From: Rhizobium pisi
Lineage (GTDB): Bacteria > Pseudomonadota > Alphaproteobacteria > Rhizobiales > Rhizobiaceae
Direction of reading: 5' to 3'
DNA length: 64,000 nt
NCBI RefSeq assembly: GCF_003938655.1
Contig: NZ_RJJT01000002.1
Coordinates: forward strand, 124,001-188,000
Shown here: piece after piece, positions 24,172 to 32,165 of the stretch
How the letters are laid out: each line of letters opens with the position of its first letter
Position numbering within the stretch: the first letter of the stretch is position 1
Translations under genes and position numbers: made by a program
Notes under the pieces: generated by a model
What the model was told of the DNA's origin: nothing
Seen by the model: the letters and a program-made list of their open reading frames with translations, nothing else
Database searches by the model: none

Positions 24172-25032
24172 TTAAGCTAATCCCACCTTGGTTTCAAAGT
24201 CATTTGGGCTGAGATACCCCAGTGTCGAGTGGCGACGTTTCGGGTTGTAGAAGCGCTCGATGTAATCGAACACGTCCGCTCTGGCGTCGTTCCTCGTGCG
24301 ATATACCTTGCGTGCCGTTCTCTCCGTTTTCAGTGATGAGAAGAAGCTCTCCATTGCTGCGTTGTCCCAGACATTTCCGGAACGGCTCATCGAACAGGTG
24401 ATGCCGTGGTCGCCCATGAGGCGCTGGAACTGCTCGCTCGTATATTGGCTACCCTGATCGAAATGGTGCAGCAGCGCGTCCGGTTTTCCTCGACGCCAGA
24501 TCGCCATGATCAGTGCATCGGTGACGAGTTGGGCCGTCATGTTGGCATTCATCGACCAGCCAACGACACGGCGTGAGAACAGGTCGATGACTGCTGCGAC
24601 ATACAACCAGCCCTCTGCGGTCCAGATATAGGTGAAGTCAGCCACCCACTTCTGGTTCGGACGGTCCGCTACGAACTGGCGGTCGAGGACGTTCGGCATG
24701 ATGACGGCACGGTCACCGGCATCCTTTGGCAAGCCACGCCGTCTTGGCCTGGCCCTGAGCGCATTCAAGCGCATCAGCCGCTCTATACGATGGAGGCCGC
24801 AGGATAACCCCTCTTCCAGCACATCGTGCCAGACCCGTCGAGCACCATAAGTGCGGTCGCTCGACTTGAAGCTCTGCGTGATCTTGTCCAGCAAGAGCTC
24901 ATCATAGCGGGCGTGTTCGCTCGGAGAACGATTGAGCCAGGCGTGAAAGCCTGATCGGGAAACTCCCAGCGCTTCGCAGAGCCATGCCACCGGCCAGATC
25001 GAACGGTGCTTTGCAATGAACGCGAACTTCAT
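24172..25032 (-). CDS. IS3-family transposase OrfB (DDE domain)
   Basis: Catalytic half of the transposase, 286 aa. An HTH_21-like N-terminal segment (about 45-100) precedes the integrase core with the acidic triad: Asp in WVADFTYIW, Asp in HHFDQGSQYTS and Glu in NAAMESFFSSLKTE. Expressed alone from the ATG at 25032 or, more probably for activity, as an OrfAB fusion by -1 frameshifting at 25062-25068. The Phe before the second Asp replaces the Ser common in relatives. Length is normal for IS3 members. Confidence 0.93.
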   Translation of the reverse strand: MKFAFIAKHRSIWPVAWLCEALGVSRSGFHAWLNRSPSEHARYDELLLDKITQSFKSSDRTYGARRVWHDVLEEGLSCGLHRIERLMRLNALRARPRRRGLPKDAGDRAVIMPNVLDRQFVADRPNQKWVADFTYIWTAEGWLYVAAVIDLFSRRVVGWSMNANMTAQLVTDALIMAIWRRGKPDALLHHFDQGSQYTSEQFQRLMGDHGITCSMSRSGNVWDNAAMESFFSSLKTERTARKVYRTRNDARADVFDYIERFYNPKRRHSTLGYLSPNDFETKVGLA

Positions 25033-25319
25033 ATCGCGTCCCTGGCAAAGTAGGCAGCGGCCTTTTTTAGGATATCGCGCTCCGCCTTCAGCTTGGCGAC
25101 TTCACGACGGAGCCGCTCGATCTCAAGCTGCTCCGGCTTCATATGCCCTTTTCCAGGAAACGACTGGCTGGGATCGTCGCCGTATTCACGAACCCATTTG
25201 CGCAAGACATTCTCGTGGACATCAAGATCACGAGCCGCCTGCGCAACAGTGACCCCACGTTCCCTGACAAGCTTCACAGCCTCAAGCTTGTACTCGCGGC
25301 TGAATATTCGTCTTTGCAT
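25029..25319 (-). CDS. IS3-family transposase OrfA (HTH/leucine zipper)
   Basis: A 96-aa DNA-binding protein. HTH_Tnp_1 region YKLEAVKLVRERGVTVAQAA spans about residues 10-50, and a leucine zipper (LEIERLRREVAKLKAERDIL) follows at about 68-90. It recognises the IS ends and, fused to OrfB, forms the transposase. Its stop overlaps the OrfB start (ATGA). The gene begins 60 bp inside the element's right end. Confidence 0.92.
   Translation of the reverse strand: MQRRIFSREYKLEAVKLVRERGVTVAQAARDLDVHENVLRKWVREYGDDPSQSFPGKGHMKPEQLEIERLRREVAKLKAERDILKKAAAYFARDAI
25062..25068 (-). other. Programmed -1 frameshift site (A6G) of the IS3 element
   Basis: On the minus strand the orfA reading frame contains A-AAA-AAG about 30 bases before its stop. 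A -1 slip here leads into the orfB frame without meeting a stop, giving the OrfAB fusion known to be the active transposase of IS3 elements. Confidence 0.75.
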
Positions 25320-25385
25320 TCATGCTCTCCGGTTTCAGGAGGAACACCTTAACTCGATGTCCATGAAACCGGCAGCAGGCCAGCC

Positions 25386-25698
25386 TTTTTGAACGCTCGG
25401 GAAGCATCCGATCGGTCAGTTGATTTTCAGACAGTGCCTCACCCAAGCCACAGCGCGATCGCTCGAGGCCCTGCTCCGTCGGCAAGGTCAAAAATAGCTG
25501 TACTGTCCTGAACCTTGCCCGCGCCGATATCTCGAGTATTGGGTAGGAACGCCCTATGACCGGCCGTGCCAATTAAGTGTGATGCTGATCTACAGTGGAG
25601 GTGCTACTGTATGTCAGAGCGTCCGTGGTTTGTGTTGACGACGTTCCTGCCGAGTGATGGCTCGCTGCGCGAGTTTTCGGCCCATGAGGGCCATTTCC
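25386..25698. other. Displaced 3' flank of sRNA copy B, then anonymous sequence
   Basis: 25386-25390 is the displaced terminator T-run; about 80 further bases match the downstream flank of copy A (18053-18140), including the minus-strand tail AVAWVRHCLKIN. Homology ends near 25465. The remaining ~230 bases hold no supported gene. Confidence 0.5.
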
Positions 25699-26295
25699 AT
25701 GTCAAAAGAAGAACCGGTTGTCCATCTTGAAGCGGCAAGCACGCTTGCCGTGTGGTCTTATCGAACGAACCGCTGCTTTTCCTGTCCGCGGACCAGAAGG
25801 TTATTGCAGCCAGCACGTCCTTCTGCCGGACCTTCGAGATAGATCCTGCGACAATTCCCGGCAGAGCGCTCAGCGAGCTCGGAAACGGCGAATGGGCAAT
25901 GCCAAAACTCGCTTCGCTGCTGAAAGCGACAGCGTCCCGTAGTGCAAGGATCGAGGCTTACGAAATCGACCTCAAACGTGGAATCGGCGGGCTACGAGGC
26001 GCTCGAGGCGAGCAATGCCGACGAGGCAATCCGCATCCTGGAATCGAGAGCCGACATCGACCTGGTGTTCACCGACGTGCAGATGCCCGGAACGATGGAC
26101 GGCATCAAGCTATCCCACTACATCCGCAATCGATGGCCGCCGGTGAAGTTGATCGCTGCTTCAGGCATGGCAATACTCGAAGAGAGCAGCCTCCCCGAGG
26201 GAAGCCGGTTCTTTTCAAAGCCCTACAGCAATCATACGATCGCAGACGCAATGGCAGGCATGCTTTCGGGCAACTTTAGGATTCCTACCGCATAA
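25699..26295 (+). pseudogene. Fused relic of a PAS sensor kinase and a response regulator
   Basis: The left part reads MSKEEPVVHLEAASTLAV, then continues in another frame (break near 25750) as VLSNEPLLFLSADQKVIAAS and FCRTFEIDPATIPGR, the N-terminal PAS part of a rhizobial HWE-type kinase. At about 25980 it jumps into VESAGYEALEASNADEAIRI, a receiver domain retaining LVFTDVQMPG and FFSKPYS but lacking its first beta strand and acidic pocket. The entire kinase core is missing. A deletion between a kinase and a neighbouring receiver gene, plus one frameshift, explains the structure. Confidence 0.6.
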
Positions 26296-26607
26296 GGAGC
26301 CGCCTCAGCGCCGAAGCTGGCTTGCAGCTTGAAACATTGGCTTCGGGCGGAACTGGAGTTCGAGCTTCCATGCCGTCACGCGGCTACCACCTGGATTTGA
26401 TAGACCAGTCGCCGGGTTGGCGGCTGCCCGTTCTCTTCCAGCGTCGCCGCGGTGCCCGCAGCGCTCCGGCGCCAGTTCACACATAGCTTGACCGGTCAAC
26501 GGGGCAGCCGTTGGGGATTAGCAAAGCGTAGACCTGAAGGGCGGAAACCGGGACCGACTGCCCTCCGGCAAGCCGTTCCGCTTAGCAGCCCGCGGTGCCC
26601 CTCCCAA
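26296..26607. other. Intergenic region with one weak inverted repeat
   Basis: No supported gene. CCGAAGC and GCTTCGG (about 26309-26346) can form a hairpin with a long loop. The rest shows no recognisable feature before the IS5-like relic starts. Confidence 0.4.
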
Positions 26608-26811
26608 TGGCATATTGTCCAGCCATTCCTTCCCAGCGAAAGAGGACGCAAATCCCGGCCTTTACGTCGGTTTTCGACGGTGGGCCGAGCAAGGCGTCTG
26701 GTCGCTCTCCTTGAGACACTCGTGGAGCTTGGCTTAACCGACAACTGACGACATATGATCGACAGCACGATCATCCGGACCCCCGCCCGGTTCCGTTGGC
26801 AGCAGTCGTGA
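26608..26811 (+). pseudogene. Degraded IS5-family transposase fragment
   Basis: Pieces of an IS5/IS427-type transposase remain in order: WHIVQPFLPSERGRKSRP, then RRWAEQGVW in a second frame, LLETLVELGLTDN followed by a stop, then RHMIDSTIIR. The last is the family hallmark around the first catalytic Asp. The region between the first two pieces is deleted and the sequence loses homology after IIR. No terminal repeats were identified, so only the fragment can be marked. Confidence 0.55.
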
Positions 26812-26844
26812 CTACGAAGTCGCCCGATACCTTCGACGACATCC

Positions 26845-28032
26845 TCAGCTCGGCGGCGCGCCAAGCGCATGAAGGATGCCACGGAGTTCGGCGAGACCGC
26901 GCATGCGGCCGATGGCCGGGTAGCCCGGGGTCACCGTCTTGTCGAGATCGTCGAGCATGCGATGGCCGTGGTCGGAGCGGAAGACGATCGTGTCTTCAGC
27001 GCTGCGGCGGCGGTCTTCGGCAACCAGTTCGCGGAGAACCGCGACCATGTCGGCATCGCCCTCTAGATGTGCGCTTTCGTGGAAGGTTCGGCCGTCGCCC
27101 TCGCGGGTCGTGGCACGCAAATGGGCGAAATGGATCCGCGAGGCGAAGCGCCGGGCGATCGCCGGCAGATCGTTGTCGGCGCGCACGCCGAGGCTGCCGG
27201 TGCAGTAACACATGCCGTTGGCGGCCGAAGGCACGGCGTCGAAGAGTGCGGCATAATCCTCGCCCGTCGAGGCGATGCGCGGCAATCCGAACAGCGAGCG
27301 CGGCGGGTCGTCGGGATGCAGCGTCAGCTTGACGCCGCGCGCTTCGGCAGCCGGCGTCACCGCCTCGAGGAATTCGACCAAGTGCCGGCGCAGCCGTGTG
27401 GCATCGATGCCGCTGTAGGCGACCAGCTTCTCCCGGAAGGCCGGAATGGTCAAAGGCTCGGTGGTCGAACCCGGCAGAGCCGAGGTAATAATGCGGGTGA
27501 TATCGGCAATCTCGTCGTCCGACATGGCTTCATAGACGACGCGCGCCCGTTTGCGGTCTTCATCGGAATAGTGGTGTGCGGCATCCGGCCGCTCCAGAAT
27601 GAAGAGATCGAAGGCAGCGAAACGCTCGTGATCGAAACGCATGGCGGTGGCGCCGGTCGGCGTCACGAAATCGAGGTCGGTGCGGGTCCAGTCCACAACG
27701 GGCATGAAATTATAGCAGACGATCGGAATGCCGCAGGCGGCCACCGCTTCGAGGCTGGCGATCCACGCCTCGATTTCGGCCTTCGCCTCCCCGCCCTTGC
27801 GCTTGACGGCATCGGGGATCGGGATGCTTTCGACGACCGACCAGATGAGCGGCGACCGATCGGCAGGCGTCGTCTCGATCAGTGACTGCCGTTCGCGCAC
27901 TTCCCTTTCCGTCCAGGCCCTGCCGATCGGCACCTGATGCAGCGAAGAGACGATATTGGTCGCGCCGGTCTGGCGAACCTCGTCCAGCGTCACAGGCGCT
28001 TCCGGCCCAAACCATCTCCAACCCTGCCGCAT
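26845..28032 (-). CDS. uxuA: Mannonate dehydratase
   Basis: Dehydrates D-mannonate to 2-keto-3-deoxygluconate in glucuronate catabolism; cytoplasmic metal-dependent TIM barrel. The 395-aa product has the expected order of motifs: MRQGWRWFGPEAPVTLDEVR, CYNFMPVVDWTRTDL, LTLHPDDPP near 255, NGMCYCTGSLG near 290 and FAHLRAT near 320. Length matches UxuA. It follows the GntR-type regulator gene on the same strand (42-bp gap), so regulator and enzyme are probably one unit. No uronate isomerase or fructuronate reductase gene is in the window. Confidence 0.94.
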   Translation of the reverse strand: MRQGWRWFGPEAPVTLDEVRQTGATNIVSSLHQVPIGRAWTEREVRERQSLIETTPADRSPLIWSVVESIPIPDAVKRKGGEAKAEIEAWIASLEAVAACGIPIVCYNFMPVVDWTRTDLDFVTPTGATAMRFDHERFAAFDLFILERPDAAHHYSDEDRKRARVVYEAMSDDEIADITRIITSALPGSTTEPLTIPAFREKLVAYSGIDATRLRRHLVEFLEAVTPAAEARGVKLTLHPDDPPRSLFGLPRIASTGEDYAALFDAVPSAANGMCYCTGSLGVRADNDLPAIARRFASRIHFAHLRATTREGDGRTFHESAHLEGDADMVAVLRELVAEDRRRSAEDTIVFRSDHGHRMLDDLDKTVTPGYPAIGRMRGLAELRGILHALGAPPS

Positions 28033-28074
28033 TCTTCTTCCTTCCCTTGCCTATTCGTTTCGCGTTGTCTGCCG

Positions 28075-28797
28075 TCAGCAGAAATAATCGGGATAGCGCG
28101 AGCGCAGCTCGTCGACATCTGGAATGACGGCGCTTAGGTGGTGAATCATCGCGGCACGTGCTGCCGTGGCATCGTGGGCGGCGAGCGCGTCGCGGATGAC
28201 CATGTGTTCATGCACCACCTTGTCCGCGCGCCCGAGCACCGGCAGCGTCAGCCGCCGCGCCCGGTCGATCTGTATCTTCACCGTTTTCAGGATCGCCCAG
28301 ATGCCGGGATAACCTGATATCTGTGCGATCGCCTCATGGAAGGCCTCGTCCTCCTCATGGAAGCTCGAGGCGTTGCCGCCCGCAGCATACCACTGCTGGC
28401 GGGCGATGATGGCGTCGAGGCGAGCGATATCAGCTGCGGTAGCGGTCAGGGCCGCGGTTTCGATAGTCGCGCCTTCAAGCGCCTTGCGCACCACCACCGC
28501 CTCGGGGATCGCCGAGACCCGCACGCGCGACACGATGGTACCCGACTGCGGATAGATATCAACCAACCCGCCTTCGGAAAGCCTGAGCAAAGCCTCGCGC
28601 ACCGGCGTGCGGCTGACCCCGAAATCTTCGGCGATCCGCTTTTCCTGCAACATCATGCCGGGCGGCATCCTGAGAGAGACGATGTCGGCATGCAGGCGCT
28701 CGTAGATGGCGCCAGCCGTGGTGACACGGCGCAGCCTTCCGACGGCTTCCTGCGACGCCGGATGGACGAAGACTTCTGTTTCTGATGTCTGTCGCAT
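28075..28797 (-). CDS. GntR-family (FadR/FCD subfamily) regulator
   Basis: A 240-aa transcription factor. The N-terminal winged helix spans about residues 25-95 (AIYERLHADIVSLRMPPGMML, EDFGVSRTPVREALLRLSEGG), and the all-helical FCD effector domain follows (about 105-230), with Asp/His residues (DEAFHEAIAQISG, VVHEHMVIRDAL) that usually bind a metal and a sugar acid. Being upstream of uxuA it probably responds to a hexuronate-pathway intermediate. A 10-bp palindrome 28 bp before its start is a candidate operator for autoregulation. Confidence 0.9.
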   Translation of the reverse strand: MRQTSETEVFVHPASQEAVGRLRRVTTAGAIYERLHADIVSLRMPPGMMLQEKRIAEDFGVSRTPVREALLRLSEGGLVDIYPQSGTIVSRVRVSAIPEAVVVRKALEGATIETAALTATAADIARLDAIIARQQWYAAGGNASSFHEEDEAFHEAIAQISGYPGIWAILKTVKIQIDRARRLTLPVLGRADKVVHEHMVIRDALAAHDATAARAAMIHHLSAVIPDVDELRSRYPDYFC

Positions 28798-28824
28798 GGC
28801 GATACCGGGCGCTGACGTTATGGC

Positions 28825-28834
28825 ATACTAGTAT
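28825..28834. promoter_or_regulatory. Palindrome ATACTAGTAT, candidate GntR operator
   Basis: Perfect 10-bp palindrome located 28 bp upstream of the regulator's start codon. Its AT-rich symmetric form suits a dimeric FCD-type GntR protein. The position would let the regulator control its own gene and uxuA. Confidence 0.5.
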
Positions 28835-28890
28835 ATCAATAGTTTTCAGCTGCCAAGTCGTGCTGCAGAGGAGTGGCTCTCCAACAGCCT

Positions 28891-29346
28891 ATGACGGCTC
28901 CCAGGGGAATGTCTTGGAACTTCGATCAGCCGAGTTGGTTGTATCCTTACCAAGGAGACGGTTATGAAAACCCAAGTGCGACGCAAGACAAACGGAAAGG
29001 CGTCAACGACGCACGGCCAAAAGATTCATCCGCGGTGGAGGCGGCTAAGCAAAAATCGACCCTGCGGGCCGCAGTCGGAAACGGCAGGTCGCCGGCATCC
29101 ATTCGCGAGGAGGAAATCCGGAAAAGGGCATATTTCCTTTGGGAGAAGGAGGGTCGGCCGCAGGGAAGGCATGGACATCACTGGAAGTTGGCCGAACACG
29201 AACTCGAGAGCGAAGCCAGCAACCCTCCCAACCTAGAAGCACTGAGAGAGGCTTCGCGCCAATTTGCCGATGCATTTCTCGTCAAGACGGATATGGAGGA
29301 TGCAGATCAACGCGGAGCCTCCCCCGGCACGCGCGAACAGGATTGA
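28891..29346 (+). CDS. DUF2934 domain protein, 5' end uncertain
   Basis: The DUF2934 core IREEEIRKRAYFLWEKEGRP, followed by HWKLAEHEL, is clear at 29100-29215; C-terminal residues are acidic. The frame is open upstream to several weak starts (28873 GTG, 28891 ATG, 28909 ATG). A perfect ribosome site, AAGGAG, precedes an ATG at 28964 that lies in a different frame and begins MKTQVRRKTNGKAST. A candidate stress promoter sits at 28916, inside the longer frame. Either the gene starts upstream with a poor site, or the real start is 28964 and one frameshift has separated it from the DUF2934 part. Confidence 0.6.
   Translation: MTAPRGMSWNFDQPSWLYPYQGDGYENPSATQDKRKGVNDARPKDSSAVEAAKQKSTLRAAVGNGRSPASIREEEIRKRAYFLWEKEGRPQGRHGHHWKLAEHELESEASNPPNLEALREASRQFADAFLVKTDMEDADQRGASPGTREQD
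28916..28940 (+). promoter_or_regulatory. Candidate EcfG/RpoE2-type promoter (GGAAC-N18-TT)
   Basis: GGAAC (28916-28920) and GGTT ending at 28940 with 18 bases to the TT fit the RpoE2 consensus. Transcription would start near 28947, placing AAGGAG (28952-28957) and the ATG at 28964 in a short leader. DUF2934 proteins are often in general-stress regulons, which supports the reading. Confidence 0.45.
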
Positions 29347-29382
29347 ACTGCCGCCTCGAGCCAATCTCAGAAAGGTTCCGAC

Positions 29383-29631
29383 ATGGCTGACAAACGAAAC
29401 TTAAACGCCGGTTTCACAGGAACACCCGCCGAGCAACCGGAAGGTTTGGCCAAGGCCGCGCAGTCCGCAGCCACTGAGGTGAAGCGCGAGATCTACGCAG
29501 TCGCCTCTGGCGCCAGAGACCATCCGCACACAGCAGGCGCGCTGATGCTCGGCACCAGTATTCTGGCATTCGGGCTCGGCTATCTCATCGGCCGGTCAGC
29601 GCAGGAGCGCTCGCCCCGCACCTATTGGTGA
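29383..29631 (+). CDS. Small membrane protein, 82 aa (DUF883/ElaB-like)
   Basis: An 82-aa protein with a hydrophilic helical N-terminus (AEQPEGLAKAAQSAATEVKREI, residues 17-38) and one C-terminal membrane helix with glycine spacing (GALMLGTSILAFGLGYLIGR, 52-71). This design recalls ElaB/YqjD-type (DUF883) proteins that tether ribosomes or associate with stress, but the motif match is loose. AAAGG lies before the ATG. It is 36 bp downstream of the DUF2934 gene and may belong to the same stress unit. Confidence 0.6.
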   Translation: MADKRNLNAGFTGTPAEQPEGLAKAAQSAATEVKREIYAVASGARDHPHTAGALMLGTSILAFGLGYLIGRSAQERSPRTYW

Positions 29632-29783
29632 TAGCGATCCTCCCAAATCGCCGACGTGACGCCCCTCCCCTGCCGCACATTCGTCGCCAACTCGCTTGAC
29701 GGCTGGCGCAACCAAAGGGCCTGCTTGCATCGATCAAAGGCGGCCTATATACACCGGCGATAATCTCCACAGTGGTATCGCCG

Positions 29784-30554
29784 ATGTTGAAAATGTTTTC
29801 GGCGGCAAGGAAATATATCCCTCGCCGGATCAAATATCTGTTGCGAAAGCCCACGCCGCCGGCCACTGCTGCGCCATTTGCCGGCCCTGTCGTGGTGGTG
29901 GGATCCGCGCCGAAATCCCACAAGCCGATTGGCCTAGACGCGACCTATCGCATCATCTCCGTCAACGCCTCGCAGCTTGCTCTTCAATCCTGGGACATCG
30001 ACGCGCCCGATATCACACTGATGGGCTATAATGAGATCGAAGGCACCAATACGAGTGCGGTCGAAGTGAGACGCGTTCTTGCCGGGAAGCGCACGGGCGC
30101 CCTCTATGTCCTCGCCTGGCGGCATGGCCGCGAGCGCCTGGAAGCAGGCCTCAAGGCCATTGGTTATGGCTGCAATGAGGCCCACATCGTCGATCGCTAT
30201 CAACGGATCGCGTTGCTGCACAAGGTCAGCGGACGCCTGAACCTTGAACTCGACGCCGAGACAAAGTGTTCAAACGGCATCATCGCGGTGCTCTTTGCTC
30301 TCTACAATGGCGCGACGGCTGTGATCATATCCGGCATCAATCCCCATTCGGCTGGCCACGTTTACAATGGCGTCAATCTGGCCCGCAAACACGTCCGCAT
30401 GGATGCTGAAACGCTGGCACGGCTCGTCAGTCTCGGTTATCCCATCTACACGGCCGACCCGCAGGTCTCGGAAGAGATCGGCCTGCCGCTCTGGCAGGGC
30501 GATGACCATGTCGATTCAAAAACGAAGATAGCTTCTGAACGCGTTCGGACGTAA
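29784..30554 (+). CDS. Putative glycosyltransferase-like protein (sialyltransferase-like fold)
   Basis: A 256-aa protein not firmly recognised. VVVVGSAPKSHKPIGLDATY near the N-terminus looks like the GSGPS-type nucleotide-binding start of GT29/DUF115-like enzymes, followed by YRIISVNAS. CSNGIIAVLFALYNGATAVI then ISGINPHSAGH around 160-190 resembles the sialyl-motif S pattern (ST-G-a-l-x-L-A-x-x-x-G-x). The first ~25 residues are basic and could bind membrane. The neighbouring O-antigen ligase supports a surface-polysaccharide role, but substrate and even enzyme class are inference. Starts at 29772 (GTG) or 29793 are also possible. Confidence 0.5.
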   Translation: MLKMFSAARKYIPRRIKYLLRKPTPPATAAPFAGPVVVVGSAPKSHKPIGLDATYRIISVNASQLALQSWDIDAPDITLMGYNEIEGTNTSAVEVRRVLAGKRTGALYVLAWRHGRERLEAGLKAIGYGCNEAHIVDRYQRIALLHKVSGRLNLELDAETKCSNGIIAVLFALYNGATAVIISGINPHSAGHVYNGVNLARKHVRMDAETLARLVSLGYPIYTADPQVSEEIGLPLWQGDDHVDSKTKIASERVRT

Positions 30555-30777
30555 ATTTCAAACCAGGGCCGCACCTCAAACGTGTTTTCTGACAAACCGG
30601 CCTTGCCGTCGCATTTGTCTCGCCACCCGCGTCATTAATTGGAACAAGTTCATCCGGGCATCTGGTTGCCGGAATGCGACACCGGGTAAAAGCCATGGAT
30701 TGCGCCCTCATTCGCAGCTTGACAGAGGGGGTCTCGATCCTTAGCGAGGCAGCATTGACGCGGTCAGGACCGGCAAA

Positions 30778-32052
30778 GTGAAATACTTCAATCAACTCAT
30801 GATAGCAGCGCTCTATCCCGGGAATGGGGCAAGGAATGCACTCGATCGAAATAACGGCATTTCGGTCTTTCTCTTTGCCATACTGCCGGGCCTTTCGCCG
30901 AACGGGAATTCCATCATCCTCACCGTGTCGATGGTGTGGGCTATATTCTGTCTGGCGACGCGCCGCTTTCCCCTGAACCTGTCGAAATCCGACCGGCTGG
31001 TCGCCATCGGCATGTCGATCTACCCGTTGGTGATGATTGCCGGCATATTCATCAATCCGCAGCCCTTCGAAGGGCTAGGCTGGATTATACGGCTCCTGCC
31101 GTTCTTTTCGGTTTGGCTGATATTGCCGCGGATGCGTCAATCTCCCAATGGCCGCCTCGTGCCGCTCTTCATCCTCGGGGCAGGCATCGGCATGATCGCC
31201 ACCTTCGTTTTGAGCCTCTGGCAGGTGCAATTCGGTTTTGACAGGGCTGAAGCAGGCACGACGAACGCCGCCTTGTTGGGCATCATCGGTGTGCTCTTTG
31301 GCGGCATTGCGCTTCTCAACCTTCAGTCTCCCAGAAAGACCGAGCAAAGAATAGCGGTGCTTGGATATGCCGCAGGCCTAGGCTGCGTTCTGCTTTCCGG
31401 AACGCGATCGGCCTGGCTGGTCATCCCGGTACATGCCGTCATCTTTCTCTGGTATTTCAGCAGACATCGTTTCCACTTCAGCTTGCGCAGCCTGGCCATC
31501 ACGGGCTCCTTATTGTTGTTTGGACTTCTTGCTCTGAGCAGCGCCCAGATCCTCAATCGCATTCAAACATTTCAAGAAAATGTGGCCGCGCTCGACCGCA
31601 GCGATGGCGATGTTACATCGCTCAGCGCCCGGCTCACCCTGTACAAAGCCGCTTTGTCGGCAATCAATAAGGACCCTTTTACCGGCTACGGTCCACAAAA
31701 CAGGATGAGTACGGTTCTGGCAGAGGTTCCTGAAGAGATAAGACAGCAGGTCGCTTTCACGCACGTTCACAATGGTTTTCTGACCGCGGGAATCGACGCC
31801 GGCGTCTTCGGCATGGCGGCACTTTCGCTTATGCTCCTGACGCCGCTGATTGGCGCGTGGAGAAAGGAACCGGGACCTGGCCGGGATATGGCCATTGCGC
31901 TCGCTCTCCTGCTGGCTACCAGCTATGTCATAACGGGCAGTTTTGGTATCATGTTCGGCCAGAAGGCGTTGGACCCGATCTTCGCCTTCATCGTCGCCTT
32001 GATCTGCGCGGACCGAGGCGATACGCGCTTCGTCCCCGTCGTACAGAGCTGA
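30778..32052 (+). CDS. O-antigen ligase family (Wzy/WaaL-like) membrane protein
   Basis: Inner-membrane protein of 424 aa with about 11-12 helices. The Wzy_C domain core lies at about 180-345: LLSGTRSAWLVIPVH, the large periplasmic loop with LSARLTLYKAAL and DPFTGYGPQNR, and the conserved HVHNGFLTAGIDAG. Members join O-antigen to lipid A-core or polymerise it. The start is a GTG at 30778; an ATG lies seven codons later. It is convergent with a CapD-type dehydratase and an initiating transferase, consistent with O-polysaccharide assembly. Confidence 0.82.
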   Translation: MKYFNQLMIAALYPGNGARNALDRNNGISVFLFAILPGLSPNGNSIILTVSMVWAIFCLATRRFPLNLSKSDRLVAIGMSIYPLVMIAGIFINPQPFEGLGWIIRLLPFFSVWLILPRMRQSPNGRLVPLFILGAGIGMIATFVLSLWQVQFGFDRAEAGTTNAALLGIIGVLFGGIALLNLQSPRKTEQRIAVLGYAAGLGCVLLSGTRSAWLVIPVHAVIFLWYFSRHRFHFSLRSLAITGSLLLFGLLALSSAQILNRIQTFQENVAALDRSDGDVTSLSARLTLYKAALSAINKDPFTGYGPQNRMSTVLAEVPEEIRQQVAFTHVHNGFLTAGIDAGVFGMAALSLMLLTPLIGAWRKEPGPGRDMAIALALLLATSYVITGSFGIMFGQKALDPIFAFIVALICADRGDTRFVPVVQS

Positions 32053-32121
32053 GCTCCCAGCAGCCTGAGAGCATCTCCGTTGTTGCTGAGGGCGGAAGTG
32101 CCTTCACTCTTTCGCTTTCAA

Positions 32122-32164
32122 GCATTCCTAGCGCAAACGGCATGCAGACTTTTGCGCGACATGC
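32122..32164. repeat. Rhizobial palindromic repeat between convergent genes
   Basis: GCGCAAA (32131-32137) pairs with TTTGCGC (32151-32157) and outer GCAT/ATGC arms extend it. The minus-strand reading begins GCATGTCGCGCAAAAG, like a widespread Rhizobium intergenic repeat. It ends two bases before the stop of the dehydratase gene and may serve as a bidirectional 3' end structure; no T-tract follows. Confidence 0.55.
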
Positions 32165-32165
32165 T

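Larger units (their letters stand above)
24142..25382 (-). mobile_element. Complete IS3-family insertion sequence, 1241 bp
   Basis: Terminal inverted repeats TGGCCTGCTGCCGGTTT (24142-24158) and its complement ending at 25382, with the TG...CA tips typical of IS3. A 3-bp target duplication, GCC, flanks it (24139-24141 and 25383-25385). It contains orfA and orfB in overlapping frames with a slippery A6G. Removing it restores the terminator sequence seen in sRNA copy A. Both ends and ORFs look whole, so it may be active and recent. Confidence 0.92.

Noticed and set aside
25611..25730. Short frame MSERPWFVLTTFLPSDG in the flank right of the IS3 element
   Set aside because: Overlaps the kinase relic in another frame; no family match or conserved neighbour.
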